Under the pieces are notes generated by a model. It did no database searches. It was not told where the DNA came from and saw only the letters and a list, made by a program, of their open reading frames with translations. From Ruminococcus sp. (lineage in GTDB: Bacteria; Bacillota; Clostridia; Oscillospirales; Ruminococcaceae), in the NCBI GenBank assembly GCA_017534835.1, contig JAFXVT010000004.1, positions 1 through 39,714 on the forward strand: a stretch of DNA of 39,714 nt, written 5' to 3'. The translations under genes and the position numbers were made by a program. Below, piece after piece: positions 31,976 through 39,613 of this stretch (its first letter is position 1; every line of letters starts with the position of its first letter).

Positions 31976-33037
31976 CAGTACAGCATAAAGGTTCGTTTCC
32001 CATGCAGGGATATAGAGCTGATGCCTGATATAGAGCTTGTAGTTCGGATTCAGCGTTTTCAGAAGGAGCGGCAGCTCAAAGATGTCCTCATTCCTGTGAT
32101 AGAGCGAGACCATCATTTTCGGTGAGTTGCGCGCGATATTCTGCGATGCGCCCCATATAGCCTCTCGCTCAAAGCCCTCAACGTCCATTTTTATTATCGT
32201 TGCCGGACGCTTTCCGAGGATACTGTCGACGGAGCGAGCCGGTACCATCGTATCTGCATTTGCCGAGATAGCGGACTGTCTGCCTGCCTTTGAAGCGAAG
32301 GGGAGCTCGGTGTCAGTGCTCCATACAGCGGCATTGAATGCGAAAACGTGCGGCATACCGTCCACGAACTTAGACAGCTTCTTGAAGTTTTTCTTGTCGG
32401 GTTCAAGGGCGTATATGGCGGCGTATCTGCCGTGTGTGAATTCGAGCATCTCGCGGATGGTATCGCCGTTGTATGCGCCGAGGTCGACGTATGTCTCGTA
32501 CATATGCGGCTTGATGATGTCGCGGTATATCTCAGCCTTCGGCGTCGTAACGCTCGTGAGATAGTCGATATTTCCGCTGATCTTGAAATTGATGATATTC
32601 GCATATACCTTGCGTGAATAGTCATCGGCGAGGCTGTCATATACCTGCTGTATCTTATCGGCGTTTTCAACGCAGTATTCGTAGGTGAACAGACCTCCGC
32701 CCGCAACAGGCACATCGGGTACGAGGAGGGGGTGCTTTGCGGCGATCTCGTGTATCTTATCGACTATCTCCTGATAGCCGGCTGCAAAGGCGAGCACAAC
32801 AACAAAATCGTCCACCATTTCCTCTATTTCTGATAGCTTATGGACGCGGTAGCCCTCGAAAGAGTGACCGCGCACGAAGTCATCGCTCGCAAATATACCT
32901 GAAAGCACGATTCCTTTTTCTCTGAAAACTGACATTATCTTCAGAGCTCCGTCGCCCATTCCATAGATGAAGATGGGGCGTGTTTCAGCCTTCAGTTTAT
33001 CCCAGGTAGATACTTTTTCTTTTATAAAGGGTAACAT
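31973..33037 (-). CDS. FkbM family methyltransferase
   Basis: This 354-residue protein has a C-terminal SAM-dependent methyltransferase domain of the FkbM type: YVDLGAYNGDT (183-193), ALEPDKKNF, and IIKMDVEGFEREA near 285. The N-terminal 110 residues look like a Rossmann-like domain (IFIYGMGDGALKIM, 22-35), as in some sugar-modifying proteins. Likely targets are sugars of a surface polysaccharide or glycan, inferred from family use only. It follows the PH-domain gene by 17 bases in the same direction, with a CCGGAG ribosome site. Confidence 0.9.
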   Translation of the reverse strand: MLPFIKEKVSTWDKLKAETRPIFIYGMGDGALKIMSVFREKGIVLSGIFASDDFVRGHSFEGYRVHKLSEIEEMVDDFVVVLAFAAGYQEIVDKIHEIAAKHPLLVPDVPVAGGGLFTYEYCVENADKIQQVYDSLADDYSRKVYANIINFKISGNIDYLTSVTTPKAEIYRDIIKPHMYETYVDLGAYNGDTIREMLEFTHGRYAAIYALEPDKKNFKKLSKFVDGMPHVFAFNAAVWSTDTELPFASKAGRQSAISANADTMVPARSVDSILGKRPATIIKMDVEGFEREAIWGASQNIARNSPKMMVSLYHRNEDIFELPLLLKTLNPNYKLYIRHQLYIPAWETNLYAVL

Positions 33038-33054
33038 TTTAACACTCCGGAAAA

Positions 33055-33480
33055 TCAGTAATTGTCAATGTGGTCGTGTTCAAAGTCATCGGTTTCGTGG
33101 TCGTGATAGTCGCCGTGCATTATGCCGACCATATCCCTGCCGCGGATACCGTATCTGTCACGCATACGGTTGAGGTACTTGTCGATGAGGTCAGACACCT
33201 GACGGATGTTTTTGACGCAGTGTATCTCCTTGTCGGGAGTATCAGCGTCCTTGGAGTGGATGAAGATAGAGCCGCACCCGAAAAGTCGCTGCATAAACGG
33301 TCTGTCTATGCTCTTGTCAATGATCTTGTAGAGGTCGATCTCGTCTTCCTTCACGCTGAAGAAGCCGGTCTGTGTGATGAATTTAGTCTCTGTGAGATAG
33401 TATCGTGTAAATGAAATGGGAAGACCGAAGAGAGTTCTTTTTTTGTCAGTCCAGATATAATCAATATCGTCTTTTGCCAT
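33055..33480 (-). CDS. Bacterial PH-domain protein with His/Asp-rich tail
   Basis: This 141-residue protein has a bPH_2-type fold: TRYYLTETKFITQTGFFSVKEDEIDLYKIID then a short beta segment (SIFIHSKDAD) and a closing helix (RQVSDLIDKYLNRMRDRYG). The last 20 residues are rich in His, Asp and Glu (HGDYHDHETDDFEHDH), which may bind metal. No membrane segment. Its start has an AAGGAGGT site, and a promoter lies at 33524-33552. It is the first gene of a two-gene unit with the FkbM methyltransferase; the link is unexplained. Confidence 0.8.
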   Translation of the reverse strand: MAKDDIDYIWTDKKRTLFGLPISFTRYYLTETKFITQTGFFSVKEDEIDLYKIIDKSIDRPFMQRLFGCGSIFIHSKDADTPDKEIHCVKNIRQVSDLIDKYLNRMRDRYGIRGRDMVGIMHGDYHDHETDDFEHDHIDNY

Positions 33481-33523
33481 GATATTTACCTCCTTAAAAA
33501 GCGTAATAATATATCACTCTACC

Positions 33524-33552
33524 ATTTTAACACAAAATTCATTATTAGTCAA
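33524..33552 (-). promoter_or_regulatory. Promoter of the PH-domain/FkbM unit
   Basis: On the minus strand, TTGACT (33552-33547), 17-base spacer, TAAAAT (33529-33524). Confidence 0.6.
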
Positions 33553-33612
33553 CATCAAACTTCATTTTCATTTTTAAGAAAAACATCGCTCTCGCCGAGA
33601 AAGCAGAAATAA

Positions 33613-33642
33613 AGCCGCCGGACTCTGAAATATCCGGCGGCT
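33613..33642 (-). terminator. Intrinsic terminator of the cellulase gene
   Basis: AGCCGCCGGA and TCCGGCGGCT pair perfectly (10 bp, 10-base loop); on the minus strand the stem is followed by TTATTTCT. It begins 17 bases after the gene end. Confidence 0.75.
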
Positions 33643-33658
33643 GATCGTATTTATTCAG

Positions 33659-36370
33659 TTACTGATTAACGGGGAGCGTCTTATACTGTTTTGCATCGTA
33701 CTTCTGTATAGCGAGTGCGTCTGCACCTGTGACACCGTCTCCGCCGCCGATAACGTCTGCATTTTTTACGCCCTGCGGCTTGAGTGCGTACTTATCCTTG
33801 TTGCCTAATGCCTGAAGGATAGCAACTGCATCACCGACTGAAACCTTTGCATCAAGGTTTGCATCGCCTGCGAGATATGCATCATTTTCGGCTTTTGGTC
33901 CGTTTGCCGTGGTCGTAGTCGTAGCGACAGGTGATTTTGTGGTAGTGGTAGTAACTGTAGGCTTCTTTGTGGTGGTAGTTGTGGGAGCAGCCGGTTCGTC
34001 CTTTACAGGAGTTGAGCCGTCGGGCTCGATACCGCCGACGAGTACGCCGTCTGCGTAAACGCATATCCTGTCTGTACGCTCCTCTGGCGGATCGTCTACA
34101 GCGAAGAAGTCGGTATCCTTACCCATTTTCAGTTCACCGTAGCTGTAATCGTTCTTCGGGTCGAATTTGTAGAATATCCATTTGTTTGTTGAGCTGTCTG
34201 TGTAACCCTTGCCGAAGAATCCGACGCTGAACTGATACTTCTTGCCGGAGTTCGCGATAACGTAGTCCTTCCAGCTTATCTCAGCGTAGTAGGTGTCAGG
34301 GACCTTGTCATACTTGTGGGGACCTGAAGGGATACCGTCAGCTCCTACAGCTCCGTCCTCAGTGCTCGACTGGTCGAAGAGCTGCTTGACTTCATATAGG
34401 TCGGGCTTATTATTCTCGGAAACGTTGAAGTAATATCTTATGGAGATGTTCTTGGAGGGGCTGGATTCGCCGGAAAGTACCTTGAAGGAAACGTTTGTAG
34501 CACCGGTGCCGTCGTCATTGAGAACGTCGTAAGCGATAGCCTCTACCCAGTAGCCGCTGCCGCCTTCGCTGTCTGAGCCGCTGCCGTAAACTCTCTTCTC
34601 GTCCTCGGGCGGGAAGTTGGGAGTTACAGCCATATCCTCTGTTCCGTAGAGAGCGTAGAGCCCTGCTGCTGCTGCGGGGAGACAAGCATTGTAGTCGATA
34701 GTAACTTCGTTTTCTGTCCAGTCCTTTGTAGCGTCATCGTGACCGTCCTTGCCGTCGGGACCGCCTGCGAGAGCGCCCCAGAGGATGTGCCTCTGCTCAC
34801 GTGCATCTTCTGCCATAAGAAGACCGGAAGCAGCACGGTGGTGAGGATTCTTTACGGCTGTGTCATTGTAGCCGACGATAAATGCTCTCTTTCCGTGAGT
34901 GCCGTTTTTGCCTGCGAGAACGGAGAACTTAGGCTCTTCCTTGAACTTGATGTCGTTGTCGCCGAGGACATAGTTCATCTGCTTCTTTGCCCATTCGCTC
35001 CATTCGGAGGGCTTGCCGTTGTTCTTGTACTTATCGTAAAGAAGGCATATCATCTGCATCGCTGTATTGTAGCGGCAGCTTCCCCACTGGCTGAGGAATG
35101 CGAAGCCCCCGGGAGATTCGAGTCCCTGCCATGTCTTGAGGCATTTGCCGACGCAGTCATTATCCCAGAAATCGTCAAATACATACTGATTCTTGCCCTG
35201 AGCGTCTCTGACCTTCTGAACGAGATCGAGCTCGGGGTGCTGCTGGTTGGTGATAGCCCACATAACGCTTGCACCGCTCCACATATCGTTCCAGCAGTAG
35301 CACCAGCCGGAAGCAGCATAGTAATCGAATATCTTTACAGCGTAGTCGAAGCACGACTCATCGCCTGTGACTTGATACATCCAGGCAGCAGCCCAGCAGT
35401 AGTCGTCTTCCCATTTGGTCGACTGATAGAACTGAACAGGACCGTCCGCGTTATCGGAAAGGAGCTTATCAACAGCACCTTTGTCGCCGGCGCTTACAGA
35501 GCCGCCGAGTCTCTCGATAGCATCATTGGAGAACTTCCAGAGAGCCTTTGCGTATTCGAGGGACTTCTCGGCGTATTCCTTATCGGTGTCCTTGAAGTTG
35601 AGGTAGTTGATAGCGAGTGAAGCCGCCGCTGAAACAGCGTAGTCTATCTGCGGCTTGTCAGCGGTGAGGAAGAACGCCGGACGCGGCATTGTGTCTACCT
35701 CGGGGTTGTTCCAGATAGCGTGGTCGATGTTGCCCTCGCCGACCTGATAGCAGTGTGCGATGACTTCACCGTTGTCGTCGATGAATGTACACTTCATAAG
35801 GTAGTCGTTGAAGTGACGGAGGATCGTCTCGATGTGGTCGTCCTGCTTGAGCTTCTTGTACACATCGCGGTATTCGTAGTAGCCCCAGCCGAGAGTTGCG
35901 GCTGTGTAGTTCTCGGGCATACCGAACTCAACGTGGTCACCTGCGTCATGGAAGCCGCCCGAAACGTCAATAGTGCCGTCGCCGTCGGGGTCGAGGATGT
36001 CCTTGTACTTTTCCATGAACTCGGCGGAGAGGTTGGTACCGCCCTTGCTTGACTTGGTGGTGACTTTGTCCCATTCGATCATAGGAACATGGGCATCGTA
36101 GGTGTGGCAGCTTCCGCGCCACGAGAGCCTGTTCTCGTTTTCCTTGAACTCGCCGCACATATTCGCATCGTAGAAATAGAGCGAATACTGGAGCGCACGC
36201 GCGTAGTCGATGTCAAGACCGGAGTCTGTTACGACCTCGCTTATCGGAGCGCAGAACTGCTGCTCCTCTTCTGTACTGTCGGCTGCTTCGATGAGGAAAG
36301 AAGCAGGACAGTAGGCTGCTGTCATAGCTGCACAGGTAACGGCTGCTATGGCTTTTTTGAATTTTATCAT
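33659..36370 (-). CDS. Cellulosomal family 9 glycoside hydrolase (endoglucanase) with CBM3c-like domain and dockerin
   Basis: This 903-residue secreted cellulase has a signal peptide (1-30). The GH9 catalytic domain (about 48-580) has the base-activating Asp pair in HDAGDH (141-146), the His region NPHHRAASG (508-516) and the acid Glu555 in ENEVTIDYNA. A CBM3c-like module (about 605-785) follows, as in processive theme-B endoglucanases. Then come a linker of Thr runs (797-822) and a dockerin (833-903). The dockerin has one regular calcium loop (DANLDAKVSVGD) and a second, 13-residue loop (DVIGGGDGVTGAD) with the IQKYDAKQYKTLP end seen in R. flavefaciens-type dockerins. It should attach to a cohesin-bearing scaffoldin, which is not in this window. 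Confidence 0.95.
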   Translation of the reverse strand: MIKFKKAIAAVTCAAMTAAYCPASFLIEAADSTEEEQQFCAPISEVVTDSGLDIDYARALQYSLYFYDANMCGEFKENENRLSWRGSCHTYDAHVPMIEWDKVTTKSSKGGTNLSAEFMEKYKDILDPDGDGTIDVSGGFHDAGDHVEFGMPENYTAATLGWGYYEYRDVYKKLKQDDHIETILRHFNDYLMKCTFIDDNGEVIAHCYQVGEGNIDHAIWNNPEVDTMPRPAFFLTADKPQIDYAVSAAASLAINYLNFKDTDKEYAEKSLEYAKALWKFSNDAIERLGGSVSAGDKGAVDKLLSDNADGPVQFYQSTKWEDDYCWAAAWMYQVTGDESCFDYAVKIFDYYAASGWCYCWNDMWSGASVMWAITNQQHPELDLVQKVRDAQGKNQYVFDDFWDNDCVGKCLKTWQGLESPGGFAFLSQWGSCRYNTAMQMICLLYDKYKNNGKPSEWSEWAKKQMNYVLGDNDIKFKEEPKFSVLAGKNGTHGKRAFIVGYNDTAVKNPHHRAASGLLMAEDAREQRHILWGALAGGPDGKDGHDDATKDWTENEVTIDYNACLPAAAAGLYALYGTEDMAVTPNFPPEDEKRVYGSGSDSEGGSGYWVEAIAYDVLNDDGTGATNVSFKVLSGESSPSKNISIRYYFNVSENNKPDLYEVKQLFDQSSTEDGAVGADGIPSGPHKYDKVPDTYYAEISWKDYVIANSGKKYQFSVGFFGKGYTDSSTNKWIFYKFDPKNDYSYGELKMGKDTDFFAVDDPPEERTDRICVYADGVLVGGIEPDGSTPVKDEPAAPTTTTTKKPTVTTTTTKSPVATTTTTANGPKAENDAYLAGDANLDAKVSVGDAVAILQALGNKDKYALKPQGVKNADVIGGGDGVTGADALAIQKYDAKQYKTLPVNQ

Positions 36371-36424
36371 GTTATCCCTCCAAAAAAATGATCAATAATG
36401 ATTAATTAAGTGATAATTTAAGCA

Positions 36425-36441
36425 ACAAATCAACAATTTGT
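36425..36441. repeat. Inverted repeat in the cellulase leader
   Basis: ACAAAT-CAACA-ATTTGT, a perfect 6-bp inverted repeat just downstream of the predicted cellulase transcription start. It could be an operator or a weak RNA hairpin. Confidence 0.35.
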
Positions 36442-36452
36442 AATTTATAATC

Positions 36453-36481
36453 ATAATAGCATATTTTTTGGAATAATGCAA
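36453..36481 (-). promoter_or_regulatory. Promoter of the cellulase gene
   Basis: On the minus strand, TTGCAT (36481-36476), 17-base spacer, TATTAT (36458-36453). The leader would be about 75 bases, very A/T-rich, ending in GGAGGG 5-6 bases before the ATG. Confidence 0.5.
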
Positions 36482-36493
36482 GCTATTTTTTGC

Positions 36494-37420
36494 TCATTTT
36501 TGCTTGTTTTTATTAATTTTAGCTTTTAAACCTAACCTGTTTTTACGTTTTACTAAAATAGCACCTGTCACAAGAGCGAGAGCAGACCCGAAAATAATGA
36601 CCGAGGGAATGCTTATCGGCTTGCGTTCACCGGTGATACGCTGGATAGCGAAGGCGTGAACCGTATCGGAGGCGTCTGTGAAGGTGATGTGGTTCTCCTT
36701 TGCGTAGTCCTTCGCAGCGGAACCTCCGTCGCCGAGAAGCACGAAATCCTCCGATACTTCGGCACCGTTCTCTGTCGGAATATATCCGAATGCGCATATC
36801 CCTATATCTTTGACCGAAGGCGGAACGTACAATCCTTTAAGTGAACTGCACATATAAAATGAGCAGTCCCCGACGCGGGTGAGGCTCTTCCCGAGTGAGA
36901 CATTTTCAAGTCCGGTACAGCCGGAAAAGCAGAAATCTCCGATAGTTCTGATGCTATCCGGGACTGTGAACGAAGTGAGCGAGGTGCAACTCCGGAAGCA
37001 GGATTCGGGCAGCACGCTGAACGAATCCGGCAGATTTGCCGACCGCAGCGACGCACAGCCGCAGAAGCTGCCCATACCTATCTCACTGACGGCAGCCGGG
37101 ATAGTGATACTTTCGAGCGATGAGCAGGCGTAGAAGCAGTGATGTCCGATCTTCCGGACGGTATCCGGAAGGTCGATGTGTCTGAGCGAGCTGCATTCGT
37201 AAAAGGCGTTGTCGCGCAGTTCTACGACACGGCAGCCCTCGATAGTATCGGGTATCTCAATATAGAGCGGTTCGCCGGTGAAGCCGGTTATCGTGGCTTC
37301 GTTGTTTATAATAGTGTATTCGTAGCCGGGGGAGGCTGCAAACGTCTTCGGCGGAGTGCATACCGAGAGCGGAAATACAGCGATCGCGACGGCTGTTATA
37401 AGTGTAAGAAATCTTTTCAT
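36494..37420 (-). CDS. Secreted LRR_5 (BspA-like) leucine-rich repeat surface protein
   Basis: This 308-residue protein has a signal peptide (1-29), about six repeats of the LRR_5 type (units such as CFYACSSLESITIPAAVSEIG, about 22-23 residues) between roughly 55 and 215, a short outer domain, a membrane segment (about 270-290) and a basic cytoplasmic tail (KRKNRLGLKAKINKNK). This places it on the outer face, probably for adhesion or protein contacts. Unlike the cellulase next door it has no dockerin. A GGAGGT site precedes the start. Partners are unknown. Confidence 0.9.
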   Translation of the reverse strand: MKRFLTLITAVAIAVFPLSVCTPPKTFAASPGYEYTIINNEATITGFTGEPLYIEIPDTIEGCRVVELRDNAFYECSSLRHIDLPDTVRKIGHHCFYACSSLESITIPAAVSEIGMGSFCGCASLRSANLPDSFSVLPESCFRSCTSLTSFTVPDSIRTIGDFCFSGCTGLENVSLGKSLTRVGDCSFYMCSSLKGLYVPPSVKDIGICAFGYIPTENGAEVSEDFVLLGDGGSAAKDYAKENHITFTDASDTVHAFAIQRITGERKPISIPSVIIFGSALALVTGAILVKRKNRLGLKAKINKNKQK

Positions 37421-37440
37421 ATGTGATACCTCCTGCTATG

Positions 37441-37469
37441 ATTCTACACGTCTTCCGGTCAGAGGTAAA
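37441..37469 (-). promoter_or_regulatory. Possible promoter of the LRR gene
   Basis: On the minus strand, TTTACC (37469-37464), 17-base spacer, TAGAAT (37446-37441). Weak -35, and only about 20 bases separate the -10 from the start codon. Confidence 0.35.
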
Positions 37470-37615
37470 GTACAGATGACCGACGAAAAACGGCACAGTT
37501 GTGTTCCTGATACGCAAAAATCTCCAAATATATGAAAATATCTGAGCATTTGCTGCAAGTGCGTGCCGGAAAGAGGGGATAAGTGCGAGAAAAAAATATA
37601 ATGGTGTAAAATGTA

Positions 37616-37644
37616 TTGCAATTACTGTAAGATAATGGTATAAT
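37616..37644 (+). promoter_or_regulatory. Promoter of the 37672 zinc-ribbon gene
   Basis: TTGCAA (37616-37621), 17-base spacer, TATAAT (37639-37644), 28 bases before the start. Confidence 0.6.
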
Positions 37645-37671
37645 ACAGTTGCACAGAAAGGAAGTGCTGAT

Positions 37672-37911
37672 ATGAAATACACCGGAAAATGCCCGAAATG
37701 CGGCAGTAATGACATTCTCTATGCCAAGGGCTATACAGGAGCTTACGGCTCCGGGAGCAACATAATGTACGGAGTGACTATCTTCTCTGCAGTCGATGTC
37801 GACCGCTACATCTGTGGGAGCTGCGGATATATCGAGCATTTTGTAAGGGAGGCAGACCTTAAGAGCCTCAGAAACAGCAAAAAAATAAAAAGTCTCATCA
37901 AGCCTGAATAA
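37672..37911 (+). CDS. Small zinc-ribbon protein
   Basis: This 79-residue protein has two knuckles, CPKC (7-10) and CGSC (48-51), making one complete zinc ribbon, and a basic C-terminal helix. Between them lies a Gly-rich hydrophobic region (YGSGSNIMYGVTIFSAVDVDRY). Similar small proteins are common in Clostridia; function unknown. An AAAGGAAG site precedes the ATG. Confidence 0.8.
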   Translation: MKYTGKCPKCGSNDILYAKGYTGAYGSGSNIMYGVTIFSAVDVDRYICGSCGYIEHFVREADLKSLRNSKKIKSLIKPE

Positions 37912-37952
37912 AACTGTTTTTTCAGCCAATATTTACCTTCGAGGTGATATTG

Positions 37953-38564
37953 ATGAGAAAAAAACACGAACTCATTCTTGCGGCAGGACTTATCCTGACG
38001 ATACTTATTTCTAATGCAGCCGGATTTGTGCGTGACGGACAGAACCTCGACAGGCTCCGCGGAAGTGTGCTGCGCCTGCATATCCTTGCAGATTCGGACA
38101 GTGAGCGCGACCAGTCCCTGAAGCTGCGCGTCCGCGATGCTCTGCTTGAGAGCGGTGTCCTTGACGGTGCGGGATCGCTTGAAGAGGCAGAGGCTTCGGC
38201 TGCGGAAAAGCTGCCGGAGATAGAGCGCATCGCTGAGACTGTGCTGCGTGCGAATGGATGTGAGCTGCCGGTCGAGGCTGAGCTTGCGGATACGGAGTTC
38301 GATGTGCGGACATACGGCGATATAACTATGCCTGCCGGGACATACCGCGCATTGCGCGTGAAAATAGGTTCGGCGCAGGGACATAACTGGTGGTGTGTCA
38401 TGTATCCGGCACTGTGCGTCCCGGCTGCGTGCGGCGTCACCGATGACGAGGAGACTGAGCTCGCATACTTCGATGATGCGGAGCTTGATATTATGCACGA
38501 GCCAGAAAAATATGAGATACGTTTTGCAATATGGGATAAAATCAAGGAGCTTGCTGAGCTTTGA
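37953..38564 (+). CDS. spoIIR: Stage II sporulation protein R
   Basis: This 203-residue secreted signalling protein in spore formers triggers processing of pro-sigma-E by SpoIIGA. It has an N-terminal signal/membrane segment (about 8-24) and the family marks LHILADSDSERDQSLKLRVRDALL and GHNWWCVMYPALCV. The GTG at 37944 is part of the ribosome site GAGGTG (37941-37946); ATG 37953 is the better start. Its presence suggests that the lineage sporulates or recently did. I see no forespore promoter with confidence. Confidence 0.92.
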   Translation: MRKKHELILAAGLILTILISNAAGFVRDGQNLDRLRGSVLRLHILADSDSERDQSLKLRVRDALLESGVLDGAGSLEEAEASAAEKLPEIERIAETVLRANGCELPVEAELADTEFDVRTYGDITMPAGTYRALRVKIGSAQGHNWWCVMYPALCVPAACGVTDDEETELAYFDDAELDIMHEPEKYEIRFAIWDKIKELAEL

Positions 38565-38595
38565 TTGTGCAATGCGACGAAAATTTATCCTCCAC

Positions 38596-38624
38596 TTGAC
38601 AATTCACGCGGGAGAGGGTATAAT
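38596..38624 (+). promoter_or_regulatory. Consensus promoter of infC-rpmI-rplT
   Basis: TTGACA (38596-38601), 17-base spacer, TATAAT (38619-38624): perfect sigma-A consensus about 170 bases before the coding start, leaving room for a regulatory leader. Confidence 0.85.
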
Positions 38625-38630
38625 ATTTGA

Positions 38631-38768
38631 GTAAACAAAGCAGAACTACCCGTTCTCACCGTCAGGCGATGCTTAAACGGTCAATATGTGAGTAAGGTGT
38701 GTGTGGCTTGCCGCGCAGCTTTAAGCGTATATTGTGAGTGCGGATAATTCCGCACTCATTTTTGTTTT
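38631..38768 (+). ncRNA. infC operon leader (L20-leader-type attenuator)
   Basis: The untranslated leader between promoter and infC ends in a clear terminator. Long-range pairs are visible: GCTTAAA (38671-38677) with TTTAAGC (38720-38726), and CAATAT (38682-38687) with ATATTG (38729-38734), next to the terminator stem. In Firmicutes, ribosomal protein L20 binds such a leader and promotes termination before infC. Assignment to that class rests on position, terminator and these pairings, not on a covariance search. Confidence 0.7.
38736..38768 (+). terminator. Attenuator terminator in the infC leader
   Basis: GAGTGCGG (38736-38743), loop ATAATT, CCGCACTC (38750-38757), followed by ATTTTTGTTTT. 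It lies upstream of the coding start, so it must be read through for infC expression. Confidence 0.85.
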
Positions 38769-38793
38769 ATTTTATAACCGGAGGTGCTTGAAG

Positions 38794-39312
38794 ATTAGCA
38801 AACAGGAACTGCAGATCAACGAAGATATTCGGGATAAGGAGATTCTCGTTATCGACGCTGACGGAACTAAGCTTGGAACGATGTCCGCTAAGGACGCACA
38901 GAAATTAGCCTTTGACAAGGATCTTGACCTCGTGAAGATCGCTCCGCAGGCAACGCCGCCCGTATGCCGTATAATGGATTATGGAAAGTATTGCTTTGAG
39001 CAGGCTAAGCGTGAAAAGGAAGCAAGAAAGAATCAGAAGGTCGTTTCTATCAAGGAGATAAGAATGTTCTCGTCTATAGATACCCACGACTTTGAAACAA
39101 AGGTTAATCAGGCTGTAAAATTCTTACAGGGCGGAGATAAACTCAAGGTTTCCGTAAGATTCCGCAAGAGAGCGATAGCTCACCCGGAACTCGGTGCAGA
39201 GCTCCTCGATCGCTTCAAGGAAGCTATTTCTGTTGCAGGCACTGTAGATAAGCCGGCTAAAATGGAGGGACGCAGCATAGTTATGTTCGTTAGTCCCAAA
39301 ACAAATAAGTAA
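38794..39312 (+). CDS. infC: Translation initiation factor IF-3, AUU start
   Basis: This roughly 172-residue IF-3 prevents premature joining of ribosomal subunits and proofreads start codons. The protein matches family blocks: INEDIRDKEILVIDADGTKLG, DLDLVKIAPQATPPVCRIMDYGKY and the C-domain VSVRFRKRAIAHPELG. The open frame reaches ATG 38734, but that would lie in the terminator. GGAGGT (38780-38785) is 8 bases before ATT 38794 and only 2 before TTG 38788, so AUU is the likely start, as in several bacterial infC genes where IF-3 represses its own AUU. TTG is the alternative. Confidence 0.93.
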   Translation: MSKQELQINEDIRDKEILVIDADGTKLGTMSAKDAQKLAFDKDLDLVKIAPQATPPVCRIMDYGKYCFEQAKREKEARKNQKVVSIKEIRMFSSIDTHDFETKVNQAVKFLQGGDKLKVSVRFRKRAIAHPELGAELLDRFKEAISVAGTVDKPAKMEGRSIVMFVSPKTNK

Positions 39313-39348
39313 GAACTGACCTGTTCTGAATCAAGGAGGATATTAACA

Positions 39349-39552
39349 ATGGCAAAGGTTAAGGTTAAAACTCACTCGGGCGCTAAGAAGCGTTTTAAAA
39401 TCACAGGCACTGGTAAGGTAAAGTACCAGAAGACCAACAAGAGACACAGACTCACTCAGAAGGATACAAAGCGCAAGAGGATCGCTCGTACAGCCGGCGT
39501 TGCAGGCAGCGCTAACGCTCCTACAATCAAGAAGCTCGTTCCCTATATGTAA
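39349..39552 (+). CDS. rpmI: 50S ribosomal protein L35
   Basis: This 67-residue, very basic protein has [20 protein letters not shown] and the [13 protein letters not shown] block typical of L35, ending [15 protein letters not shown] at 39332-39338 precedes the ATG. It lies between infC and rplT, the conserved order. Confidence 0.97.
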   Translation: MAKVKVKTHSGAKKRFKITGTGKVKYQKTNKRHRLTQKDTKRKRIARTAGVAGSANAPTIKKLVPYM

Positions 39553-39613
39553 TGTGAGGGAGCTTTGCTCTCAACAACCGCTTTAAGAAAAATCAAACTG
39601 GAGGTAAAAGACT

